64,000 nucleotides of DNA, taken from contig JADKAW010000017.1 in assembly GCA_016719055.1 (NCBI GenBank), positions 1 through 64,000 on the forward strand. Direction: 5' to 3'. Below, one piece after another: positions 26,361 to 34,126 of this stretch (the first letter of the stretch is position 1; each line of letters begins with the position of its first letter). A program made the position numbers and the translations under genes. The stretch comes from Candidatus Rhodoferax mariagerensis. GTDB lineage: Bacteria; Pseudomonadota; Gammaproteobacteria; Burkholderiales; Burkholderiaceae_C. The notes below the pieces were generated by a model. It was not told the DNA's origin. It searched no databases and was given only the letters and a program-made list of their open reading frames with translations.

Positions 26361-27344
26361 ATGAATGAAACGAATTCAGAAAAGCGGCAGCCGGTCAACG
26401 CCGGTGACTTGATTCGGCACACGCAGTTTGTGACAGCTGAATCATCTTGCAGCCAGGTGATCAAGCAGTTTCATGATGCGCAAGACCTGAACAGCCTACC
26501 GGTGCTGGACAAGCACTGGCGGGTGGTCGGGGTGTTGCGGGTTCTCGATATTCTGCGGCACGGCACCGAGAACTACTTCGACGAGATCTTCGGACGCCGG
26601 TCGTGCACCACCATCATGGACCAGGCACCGTTGTTGTTCGACCGATCATGGTCCTTGCACCAAATGTCAAAGGCTGTCGCGGCGCTGAATGATCGGCAAC
26701 TGGTTGACGGCTTTTTTGTCACAGGCGCTGACCGGTACATCGGCGCTGGTTACATGACAGACCTGATTCGGGCGGTCTCAGAGCAGCAGATTGCCCTGGC
26801 ACGATATGCCAACCCACTGACGTTGCTGCCCGGCAATGTGCCGATTGATGAAACCATTCTGAATTGCCTGACCGCCCGGCTGCCATTTGTGGTGGGTTAC
26901 TTTGATCTCGACAACTTCAAAGCCTTCAACGATGTGTACGGCTACCGCGCCGGCGACGCCATGATCCAGTTGGCAGCCAAAATTATGGTTGATGCGACCG
27001 ATCCCGCGCTGGACTTTGTCGGCCATGTGGGGGGTGACGACTATGTTGTGGTCTTCCTCTCCAGTAACTGGGAATTACGGGTTCACAAAATACTCAGGGC
27101 ATTTGACGAAGCCGTCAAAGGTCATTTTTTGGCAGAGCATCTGGCAGCCGGTGGCATTGTGGCCTTGAACCGCCAGGGTCAGGCGATTTTCCATCCGCTG
27201 GTCAGTTTGTCTGCGGGACTGCTCAAGGTTAAACCGGGCGAATACGGTTCTCACTCAGAGATATCCCAGCGGCTGGTCGAAGCCAAGAAGATGGCCAAAC
27301 TCACCGCAGGCAGCAGCTACTTTATTGATCGGCGCGAACGCTGA
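26361..27344 (+). CDS. CBS-GGDEF diguanylate cyclase-like protein
   Basis: About 327 aa from ATG 26361 (a GTG lies three bases earlier). The N-terminal CBS-like pair (about 10-140) has SLPVLDKHWRVVGVLRVLDI. The GGDEF domain (about 155-320) has PLTLLPGNVPID, YFDLDNFKAFNDVYGYRAGD and signature GGDDY instead of GGDEF. The last residue change is uncommon, so diguanylate cyclase activity is not certain. It resembles the C-terminal half of the protein at 17737, so the two are probably paralogues. It stands alone, convergent with the cheY-like gene. Confidence 0.85.
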   Translation: MNETNSEKRQPVNAGDLIRHTQFVTAESSCSQVIKQFHDAQDLNSLPVLDKHWRVVGVLRVLDILRHGTENYFDEIFGRRSCTTIMDQAPLLFDRSWSLHQMSKAVAALNDRQLVDGFFVTGADRYIGAGYMTDLIRAVSEQQIALARYANPLTLLPGNVPIDETILNCLTARLPFVVGYFDLDNFKAFNDVYGYRAGDAMIQLAAKIMVDATDPALDFVGHVGGDDYVVVFLSSNWELRVHKILRAFDEAVKGHFLAEHLAAGGIVALNRQGQAIFHPLVSLSAGLLKVKPGEYGSHSEISQRLVEAKKMAKLTAGSSYFIDRRER

Positions 27345-27350
27345 CCACTG

Positions 27351-27719
27351 CTAGGCCCCAACCAGCTTCTTGAAAGTTGGCAAGACGGCATCACCCTTGA
27401 AAGGTTTGACAATCCAGCCCTTGACACCAGCCGACTTGCCGCGCTCTTTCATGGCTGGCGAACTCTCGGTCGTCAACATGATCATGTTGACGCTCTGGTT
27501 ACCCAGTTCACTGCGCACCTTCTCTGCCATGGTCAGTCCATCCATATTGGGCATGTTGACATCACAGACGACAAGTTTGATGGATGGATCAGACTTGAGT
27601 TTTGCCAGGCCGTCGCGTCCGTCAACGGCAAATGTCACACTCAGACCATTTTTCGTCAAAAAGTCACCGACTTCGTTGCGAACCGTACTTGAATCATCGA
27701 CCACCAGAATTTGCGCCAT
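27351..27719 (-). CDS. CheY-like single-domain response regulator
   Basis: 122 aa. Acid pocket D8-D9 (LVVDDSS), phospho-acceptor D53 (VVCDVNMPNMDG), T in MLTTESS and K in WIVKPFKG are all present. There is no output domain, so it acts by binding a partner. It is the last of five same-strand genes that include a CheA-like kinase, a short MCP and a CheX phosphatase. It begins 14 bases after the degenerate receiver gene and is the obvious phosphate acceptor of this system. Confidence 0.95.
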   Translation of the reverse strand: MAQILVVDDSSTVRNEVGDFLTKNGLSVTFAVDGRDGLAKLKSDPSIKLVVCDVNMPNMDGLTMAEKVRSELGNQSVNMIMLTTESSPAMKERGKSAGVKGWIVKPFKGDAVLPTFKKLVGA

Positions 27720-27733
27720 GTTTTACTCCAAAA

Positions 27734-28399
27734 TCAAAACAAATCAAGTTCACCCGAACTCACCAAGTCTTCCACCGAGACGTCATTTTCTGAAAAGTCC
27801 TCTGGATTCCAGTTCAGATTGAACACAAACTTCTGATTGATCACCAATGAACGTGCGTCACCCTGTGCCTTGTCAGTCAATGTGTAGCGAAAACACAGCT
27901 GTGGGTTGTCAGAACCAAAAGAAATGTAGCGGTGCAGATGATTGATGACGATGGGAACTTGCGACAAATTCCTGGCAGTGCCGGCAGCACCAGAGTACCG
28001 GTTTTTGAAGGCTCCCCAAATCAAATTGGTGCTTTCGACCGTAAAGGCAGAAGCAAACAAGCGCTGATCCGGAGGTGCCAGATTGTCGAGGTCTGCGCAG
28101 TCGTCTCGCCGCAAAAACAGCGGCAGTTCCGGGCGTAGCACGTGAATGACATGAGCCAGCCTGATGCCGGCACCAAGGTCAGCGCCGAAATTCTCTGCCA
28201 ACAAAATGCCGCCCAAATCGACCTTGGACTTCAACACGCCCATCACATTGTCGGCCTGAACCTTTAATGGAATCAAACTGTTTTCATCGCAAAAAGCCCG
28301 GATTCGGTCACGGCAGCGCGGGTCGTCGTCGAGCACCAGAAACCTGCTGACCACTTTAATTTCTTGATTCATCGGTGAGTCCTGACCCTTGGGGTTCAT
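27734..28399 (-). CDS. Degenerate receiver protein with unknown C-terminal domain, chemosensory operon
   Basis: 221 aa from the ATG at 28399, which overlaps the cheX-like stop by one base. The N-terminal about 110 residues look like a receiver: FLVLDDDPRCRDRIRAF supplies the acid pair, but the phospho-acceptor position appears as Glu (GGILLAENFG), and the usual Thr and Lys are not evident. The C-terminal half (HLHRYISFGSDNPQLCFRYT, then KFVFNLNWNPEDF) is not recognised. The protein ends SSGELDLF, nearly the same tail as its CheX neighbour. A constitutive or phosphate-independent adaptor role is possible but inferred. Confidence 0.7.
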   Translation of the reverse strand: MNPKGQDSPMNQEIKVVSRFLVLDDDPRCRDRIRAFCDENSLIPLKVQADNVMGVLKSKVDLGGILLAENFGADLGAGIRLAHVIHVLRPELPLFLRRDDCADLDNLAPPDQRLFASAFTVESTNLIWGAFKNRYSGAAGTARNLSQVPIVINHLHRYISFGSDNPQLCFRYTLTDKAQGDARSLVINQKFVFNLNWNPEDFSENDVSVEDLVSSGELDLF

Positions 28400-28953
28400 C
28401 AAAACAATTCCAGTTCGCCGCCACTGACATCTTCAGCGGACCTGTCAACCACGAAATCCAGCTTCTCAAAGTCACTGACACACAAGGTGACATGGAAAAA
28501 AACGGTGTCGTTGACGTCCACCTTGAAGTGCCGAATATGAGCCAGGTTGAGCAAATCTAGGTGTGAGGCACATCGCCGGTCGACAATATTGGGCGTTGAC
28601 ATGCCAATATGCGGGAAGGAGCGAGAAAGATCATGGCTCAATGAGCCGCAGAACATATTGGCACGCTCGCAAATTGCATCCATAAAGACCTGTTCATTCA
28701 TGTCGTTGACGCTTGTTTTGCTCAGTATGGCCAGATGCTCTCGGGTTGCGTCATCGGTTGAGAAATGAATGAACACCATCAGTCGAAACAGGTACGACGA
28801 GATGGTCAGCACTGCCAGATACGGCTGGTGTGCGTTCGTCAAATCATTCTGCACAACAATTTCACAAATGTCGCTGTCCTGGTTCACAAGGTGGTTCTTG
28901 ATGCCTTGCACCAGCAAGTGGTCAAAACCGTCAGATGCGCTGGAACTGATCAT
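28399..28953 (-). CDS. CheX-type CheY-phosphatase
   Basis: 184 aa. The CheC/CheX/FliY catalytic motif ExxNxxxG is present once as ERANMFCG (E96, N99), as in single-site CheX. Surrounding helices and strands (HLDLLNLAHIRHFKVDVNDT, FHVTLCVSDFEKLDFVV) fit the fold. It would dephosphorylate the CheY-like protein encoded two genes downstream. The C-terminus is SGGELELF, echoed in the next protein. It overlaps the MCP gene by four bases and the next by one, so translation of the group is coupled. Confidence 0.78.
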   Translation of the reverse strand: MISSSASDGFDHLLVQGIKNHLVNQDSDICEIVVQNDLTNAHQPYLAVLTISSYLFRLMVFIHFSTDDATREHLAILSKTSVNDMNEQVFMDAICERANMFCGSLSHDLSRSFPHIGMSTPNIVDRRCASHLDLLNLAHIRHFKVDVNDTVFFHVTLCVSDFEKLDFVVDRSAEDVSGGELELF

Positions 28954-29663
28954 GCGCTGAGCCGCTCCCTGATTTTCTTGAAGGTCAATTCGAGGCCGAC
29001 CAGTGAGCCAATGATCATCTTGCCGCCGGCCTGCAAATCCTGAAACGTGTTCACCGTGATCAAGTCGTTTTGGTACAGGTTCTTGCGGTAGTCTGCTGAC
29101 AGCTTCTCGGCGCGCCCGGCCAGCATCCGCATTTCATCGGCCACCACGGAAAAACCGCGACCCTGCTCGCCTGCACGGGCTGCTTCGATCGATGCATTGA
29201 GCGTCACGATCACCATTTGCCGCACGATGGCGTTGAAATCCTCATTTTTGCCATGCATTTCGCGGTTGTGAATGATCAGGTTGTGCATATCGGCATGCCA
29301 GCGCTCGAACGTTTTCACCAGGCCCAACAAACTGCCGACACCGCTGCCAAAAGCCTCACATTCAACCAGGGCCTGCCCGTTGATCTCTGAAAAATTGGCC
29401 TGGATTTCTGACAGCAATTGCTTGTGTTCTTCAAGCTTTCGCGACAACTCGGTCGCGTCGTCCAAGATTTCTTGTTCGCGCCACTGATGCTGATCGTCTT
29501 GGGCCTGCAGCTGCGCCAAGGCTTCTTGCAACTGATCTTGCAAAGCTCGGAAATCCTGGCCAGACACACTGTCAAGCGGGGCCTGCCGGCGCCGGCCCCA
29601 CCAGGCCATGACAGCACTGCCCAACCCAGCACCCAGCAACAGAGCAGCCGCAAATTCAATCAT
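28950..29663 (-). CDS. Short membrane-anchored MCP-like signalling protein
   Basis: 237 aa from the ATG at 29663, in an ATGA overlap with the kinase gene. One N-terminal membrane helix (IEFAAALLLGAGLGSAVMAW) precedes a long coiled coil. The chemoreceptor tip is present in modified form: VTLNASIEAARAGEQGRGFS, then VVADEMRMLAGRAEKLS; the protein ends about 50 residues later. There is no periplasmic sensor and no HAMP domain, and the hairpin is much shorter than in ordinary MCPs. It may serve as a scaffold for the adjacent kinase rather than as a receptor. Confidence 0.85.
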   Translation of the reverse strand: MIEFAAALLLGAGLGSAVMAWWGRRRQAPLDSVSGQDFRALQDQLQEALAQLQAQDDQHQWREQEILDDATELSRKLEEHKQLLSEIQANFSEINGQALVECEAFGSGVGSLLGLVKTFERWHADMHNLIIHNREMHGKNEDFNAIVRQMVIVTLNASIEAARAGEQGRGFSVVADEMRMLAGRAEKLSADYRKNLYQNDLITVNTFQDLQAGGKMIIGSLVGLELTFKKIRERLSA

Positions 29664-32026
29664 GAAACGAGGTTGACGTCGGTGCGCATCATGCTTTTGA
29701 CCGCAAATTCGCCAGGCAAACAAATGAGGGTCTCGAACAGGCGATGGTCACCATCAATTTCGCCGGGCAGCAAGTTAAGTGAAATGGTGCCACCCTGGCC
29801 CTCGACAAAACCCTTGACCGCGTCCATACCAACACCTCGTCCCGACACGGCTGTCACGCTTTGAGCGGTTGACAAACCGGCCTTGAAAATAAGTTGTGCA
29901 ACGGCATATGCACTGATCGGCTGATCGGCATCAATCAATTTGCTGGCGATGGCCTTGGCCTGAATGACGCCCAATGCCAGGCCAAGGCCATCGTCGCGCA
30001 GGCAGAGCGTGAACACTTCGTCATCCAACGAAAGATCAAGTGTTATGCAGCCAGCGGGCGACTTTCCCTGAGCCAGCCGCTTTTCAGCGGACTCGATCCC
30101 ATGGTCCATCGAGTTGCGATACAGGTGCATAAACACATTTTTAAGCAGATCAGCCACCTGTGTTTTCACCACGATGCCATGGTCATTCACCACAAGCCGC
30201 GGAACTTCCTTGCCGAGTTCCTTGGCCAAGGACGGCACAGAGTCCAGCACGCCGGCCAGAACATCCTGAATATTTTCGGTGCCGATCAGTTGCAGGCTGT
30301 GTCGCAGGTGCGCAACCACGTTCCGCATGGCAAAAAGGCTGGTTTCGTCAACCTGCTTCAGCAGTTCCAGGTCCCGTTGAATATGGTCTTTTTGAACCAT
30401 CAAGAACTTGTCGACACTGCCACGGCGCCCCGGCCCCTTTCGGCCCAGTTTGACTTCGTTGACATGCGCGTACTCTTCCAAGGAAGCGCATGCCGCATCA
30501 AGTTCGGCGAGCAACTGTGACCGCCCCACGGGCGCATCCGGGTCTTTGCGCAGCGCGTCGTAAGACTGCTCCGCCTCATGGAACACATTGGTCAGGCGCA
30601 GCAAGCCATAAGTGCGCGCGTTGCCTTTGACGGTGTGCATGTTGCGAAACAGCAAATTGACCAATGTCGGGTCGCTCAGACTGTTGTCGTGTTCAATGTT
30701 TTGTCCAATCAAGGCACGATTCTCAGTCATCAGATTTCTGGCGCTGTCCACAAAGGCGTGGAACTTCTCCTGGTTGACAACCAGTATTTCGCCAATGATC
30801 GCCAGTTCGCGCTTTTGTTCATTGGCCTCTGCCGCCAGGGCGCGCAGCTCGGTCACATCACGCAGGCTCAACATCAAACGCAGGGTTGTGCCCGATTCAT
30901 CGGTGATGGGTGACCACGTCAAATCAATGATCTTGACACGACCATCGGGCATGGTTTTTTGAATCTCCTTGACCAGCAAGTGGGCATTGAACTCAAAATT
31001 CATCATGTCTTCACCGATACAAGCGGCGCTGGCCGCTTCCACCTGGGACAGTAAATCGACACCACAGGTGGTATTCGAGAAAACAAGTGCCATGACATCC
31101 TGGCCACCAATCTCCCGTGTTTCCAGAATTTGTTCGAGGTAAGACGAGTACTCAGGGTGGACCTTGTTGCCCGGCATCACGGTCAGAATGCCCTGCGGGA
31201 TGTAGTGCAACATGGCGTGAATATCGGCTGTTTTTTGTTTGATCAACTCGGAGCTTTCCTGAATTTTCTTGATCATGGTGTTGAAAGCCATGATTGAAAG
31301 CCCGATCTCATCGGACCGCTTGACCGGCACCCGGTGGCTGAAGTCCTGGCTGGTAGCGATATCTGTCATCTTCGACTGCATGTCGTTGATCGGATGGATG
31401 ATGCGGCGGTACAGCAGCAAGCCGACCGCGCCCATCAGCGCCATCGCCACCAGCGTAATGGCCAAGAGTGTCGTTGCGGTGTTGCGCAAATTGTCATTCA
31501 TCCGACCAATGGCTTCGTCCTTGCTGCGTCGCTTTTCGATCTGTATGGTTTCAATGATGGACATTTGCTCGCGCAAATACTGATCGACCGTGGCACCCAA
31601 AAGCGCCTCGGCCATGTCTTTTTGCCCGGCAATCTTGAATTTGGCGGTGTCATCAATCGATGCGAAATAGTTGACCAAACTCTCTTGGGCCTGCGTGATC
31701 AGTCCGCGCTGGGCGTTGCTGTCGGCCTGTGCATGCTGTTGGCGCAAGGCCTTTTGCAGCAGCACTTTTCGGTCAGACAGGTCTTGTTGGGTCTTGGCCA
31801 CTGCGTCAGCGTCAGGTGCGGACACCATCGCCAGCGTTGCGATCTGCACGTCCTTGAGCTGGCTCATCAATTCCATCGACGCCAGTGCACTGGGCACAAC
31901 GCCTTCGGTCACGGCTTTCACTTCTGAAGCGCTGCCACGCGACATGAAAGCGGCAACCCCGCCCCCGCCACCCAAGGCACCCACGGCCAAAACCACGAGC
32001 AAAAGAATCAGTTGACGAATATTCAT
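29660..32026 (-). CDS. Membrane CheA-like histidine kinase (sensor-HAMP-PAS-Hpt-HATPase)
   Basis: 788 aa from the ATG at 32026. TM1 (about 6-28) and TM2 (about 183-206) flank a helical periplasmic domain; HAMP about 207-260; a PAS-like segment 270-395; an Hpt domain with the likely phospho-His 464 in NMHTVKGNARTYG; then a CheA-type HATPase (N box HLYRNSMDHGIES near 634, DDGLGLALG near 678, GRGVGMDAVK near 729). There is no CheW-like P5 domain and no receiver. It thus joins an MCP-like input half to a CheA-like output half in one chain. It heads an operon with an MCP-like protein, CheX, a degenerate receiver and CheY. Confidence 0.88.
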   Translation of the reverse strand: MNIRQLILLLVVLAVGALGGGGGVAAFMSRGSASEVKAVTEGVVPSALASMELMSQLKDVQIATLAMVSAPDADAVAKTQQDLSDRKVLLQKALRQQHAQADSNAQRGLITQAQESLVNYFASIDDTAKFKIAGQKDMAEALLGATVDQYLREQMSIIETIQIEKRRSKDEAIGRMNDNLRNTATTLLAITLVAMALMGAVGLLLYRRIIHPINDMQSKMTDIATSQDFSHRVPVKRSDEIGLSIMAFNTMIKKIQESSELIKQKTADIHAMLHYIPQGILTVMPGNKVHPEYSSYLEQILETREIGGQDVMALVFSNTTCGVDLLSQVEAASAACIGEDMMNFEFNAHLLVKEIQKTMPDGRVKIIDLTWSPITDESGTTLRLMLSLRDVTELRALAAEANEQKRELAIIGEILVVNQEKFHAFVDSARNLMTENRALIGQNIEHDNSLSDPTLVNLLFRNMHTVKGNARTYGLLRLTNVFHEAEQSYDALRKDPDAPVGRSQLLAELDAACASLEEYAHVNEVKLGRKGPGRRGSVDKFLMVQKDHIQRDLELLKQVDETSLFAMRNVVAHLRHSLQLIGTENIQDVLAGVLDSVPSLAKELGKEVPRLVVNDHGIVVKTQVADLLKNVFMHLYRNSMDHGIESAEKRLAQGKSPAGCITLDLSLDDEVFTLCLRDDGLGLALGVIQAKAIASKLIDADQPISAYAVAQLIFKAGLSTAQSVTAVSGRGVGMDAVKGFVEGQGGTISLNLLPGEIDGDHRLFETLICLPGEFAVKSMMRTDVNLVS

Positions 32027-32331
32027 AAAGCGGCTTTCGACGAGCGACCAAAATTGACGACTTCCAACACTCCGATCAATGGGGCCAATCGCCATTTGAT
32101 TTGCCGCGATCATCGCAAGCCGATGTGACCAACCGATGACACCCGCAGCCATGCCCGGTTTGAGGCAAATCCCAGCAACAGTGGTGGCAAGCAACTTTTC
32201 GGTTGTTTCGACGATCGAGGCTCAAGCCCCTCTTGCCGAATCCTGCTTGGAGGCAAATTCAGTCGACCCTGGCACAAAAGTATGAAAAAATTGCGGCTTT
32301 CAAATTGCACTGACTCGCTCAGCACACCCAA
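32027..32331. other. Divergent intergenic region, no gene recognised
   Basis: 305 bases between the kinase gene (leftward) and the second phoU (rightward). It must hold both promoters. I see no clear Pho box, no sigma-28-type promoter, no repeat copy and no structured RNA. Confidence 0.5.
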
Positions 32332-33033
32332 ATGACCGACAAACACCTCTCCAGCCAGTTTGAAGATGAGCTTCATGTTGTTTCTGTTCAATTGATCGAA
32401 CTCGGACGCCTGGTAGACGCCCAAATCTGCCAAACCATGGAGGCCCTGTCACATTTCGATGCCAGGGGTGCTCAACAGGTGCTAGCGGAAGAGGTGCAGG
32501 TCAATCGCCTGGAAGCCGATATCGACCATGAAATCACCACCATCATTGCCAGACGACAGCCTGCTGCGCGTGATTTGCGCTTGTTGATGGCGATTTCCAA
32601 GGCTTCCGGCAGTCTTGAGCGGGTCGGCAATGAAGCAGACAAGATGGCCCACAGGGTTCTCAAATTGGTCAGCGCTGCTGCAAAACGCGTTGCGCCCCCA
32701 CAAGGCTTGGACCAAGCGACCTTATTGGTGGCGGGGCTGCTGCGCGCGGCGCTGGATGCTTTTGCCCGACGGGATTTGGCAGCGGCGATGAAAGTACTGA
32801 AGGAAGACGACCCGGTTTACCAGGAGCTCGAAGCCCTTGTTCATAGCCTGATCGTTGCCATGATCGACAAACCAAACATGATTTCGATTGATGTCGAGTT
32901 GATTTCCCTGGCCAAGTCGCTGGAACTCATTTTGGACCACACCAAACACATTGCCGAGTTGGTGGTCTATGTGGTGCAAGGTGCCGATGTCAGGCATACG
33001 CCGGTTGAGCAGATTGAGTTACTGCTCAGTTAG
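32332..33033 (+). CDS. PhoU-like protein (second copy)
   Basis: 233 aa, the same length as PhoU at 9154 and alignable throughout (both start with DKHLSSQF). The metal-cluster helices are kept with changes: EADIDHEITTIIARRQP, RDLRLLMAISKASGSLERVG, and in the second half LELILDHTKHIAEL where PhoU has VERIGDHAKNIAEL. So one of the two metal-binding ERxGD motifs is altered. It stands alone, with no pst gene beside it. It may tune phosphate signalling or act elsewhere; function is inferred from the fold only. Confidence 0.88.
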   Translation: MTDKHLSSQFEDELHVVSVQLIELGRLVDAQICQTMEALSHFDARGAQQVLAEEVQVNRLEADIDHEITTIIARRQPAARDLRLLMAISKASGSLERVGNEADKMAHRVLKLVSAAAKRVAPPQGLDQATLLVAGLLRAALDAFARRDLAAAMKVLKEDDPVYQELEALVHSLIVAMIDKPNMISIDVELISLAKSLELILDHTKHIAELVVYVVQGADVRHTPVEQIELLLS

Positions 33034-33056
33034 GGCTGCCATCCTGCCAGCAAGCC

Positions 33057-33500
33057 CTAGCAGCCTGTCGGACTAGCGATTCAAAATTTGAAATTTCCAA
33101 TCTGCTCATTAGGCGTTTGGTAGGTTTGGATTTTGAGCCTTCTCAAGCTTCTCCCCTTTCCATTTTGGCGACTGCCAGCGCTTGCTTCCAGGCCGGCAAC
33201 CAGATTCCATTCACCAGTGCTTCTCCCGCAGGAGACTGCCGCCTCACACGCGGTGCCCCGGTCCCTTCCAGCGTCCTCCCCCCCCTCCGGGGCTTCTCCA
33301 GGGGTCTGGGGGCCGCCAGCTGGCCACCGCTGCGTTGTTTTCACCAGCCTCACAACCGGTGGTGGCCACTCTCCCACTGCCCCCCGCCGCGGGTAGCACG
33401 GGCCACACGGGGCGGGGGGGCCCGCGGGCGGGGGCGGGGCCCCGGGGGGGGGGCCCCCCGCCCCCGCCGGCCCCGCGTTTATAGTCCGACAGGCTGCTAG
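33057..33500. mobile_element. Inverted-repeat-bounded element remnant with a G/C-only core
   Basis: A perfect 18-bp inverted repeat, CTAGCAGCCTGTCGGACT at 33057-33074 and its complement at 33483-33500, encloses about 410 bases; the outer CTAG may be a target duplication. On the minus strand weak coding traces (TGEWNLVA) resemble the C-terminus of IS1182-type transposases. About 33405-33478 consists almost only of G and C in long runs, unlike anything else here. It could be a deletion remnant of an insertion sequence, or an assembly join inside a repeat. It provides the final CTAG, and thus the stop codon, of the next minus-strand gene. Confidence 0.55.
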
Positions 33501-34126
33501 TTGGTAAACGACACTGTGTGAAATTTTTCCTTGAGAAACCAGCCGTTGGTCACCAGGGCTTCAGCATCGTCCTTGTAGATGTTGGTGGCAATCTTGGCGA
33601 GTTGCCCGTCCAGAATATCGAGTTGTTCCAGCAGCAGTTGTTTGGCGGTCTTGCCGTTCTCGACCACGTGCATGCTGGCAAACGCCGCTGGCAGGCGCAT
33701 GTAGTTTTTAACCGTGCCGGGCAAATCCCGCGTGACCGCATTCACCAGCGTCACCACATGCTCCATGGCCACACCACCACCAAACAGCTTGGGTGCCAGT
33801 TCTGTCACCACCGTGTGAATCCGTTTCAAACGTTCCGCCGCTTCGGCCGGTAAACGGGACTTTGTCGCATTGATCAATTCATCAAGGCTGTCCACCAGGT
33901 TGGTCTGCGTGGCTTCATTGCGAACCTGGAGTTCGAGCTCTTTGTTACCCGGCACCGCCAACCAGCCCAGGGCGTACAGCCCCGCCACAATCGGAAACCA
34001 CCAGTCCGAAATCACACCGGCAAAAAACAGCGCCAGGCCACCGATGGCCAAACCACTGCCAACAAGATTGCGCGTGCTGTAGAGAAACAGCAGCACCCGT
34101 GTCCACGCTGATATGTCATGCATCAC
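33497..34126 (-). CDS. XpaC-like membrane protein of a TelA operon
   Basis: 209 aa. Two hydrophobic segments (about 20-60: LVGSGLAIGGLALFFAGVIS and WWFPIVAGLYALGWLAV) precede a helical cytosolic part with SLDELINATKSRLPAEAAER and HVVTLVNAVTRDLPGTVKNY. This matches the XpaC family (named for a 5-bromo-4-chloroindolyl phosphate phenotype) that accompanies TelA. Its start overlaps the VWA gene stop by four bases. The stop codon lies in the inverted repeat of the neighbouring element, so the true C-terminus may have been altered by insertion. Confidence 0.7.
   Translation of the reverse strand: MMHDISAWTRVLLFLYSTRNLVGSGLAIGGLALFFAGVISDWWFPIVAGLYALGWLAVPGNKELELQVRNEATQTNLVDSLDELINATKSRLPAEAAERLKRIHTVVTELAPKLFGGGVAMEHVVTLVNAVTRDLPGTVKNYMRLPAAFASMHVVENGKTAKQLLLEQLDILDGQLAKIATNIYKDDAEALVTNGWFLKEKFHTVSFTN

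Noticed and set aside
33081..33500. Short open frames in the G/C-rich element
   Set aside because: Their translations are low-complexity Pro/Gly/Arg driven by base composition. Only a possible transposase trace (TGEWNLVA) is kept as a hint in the element entry.
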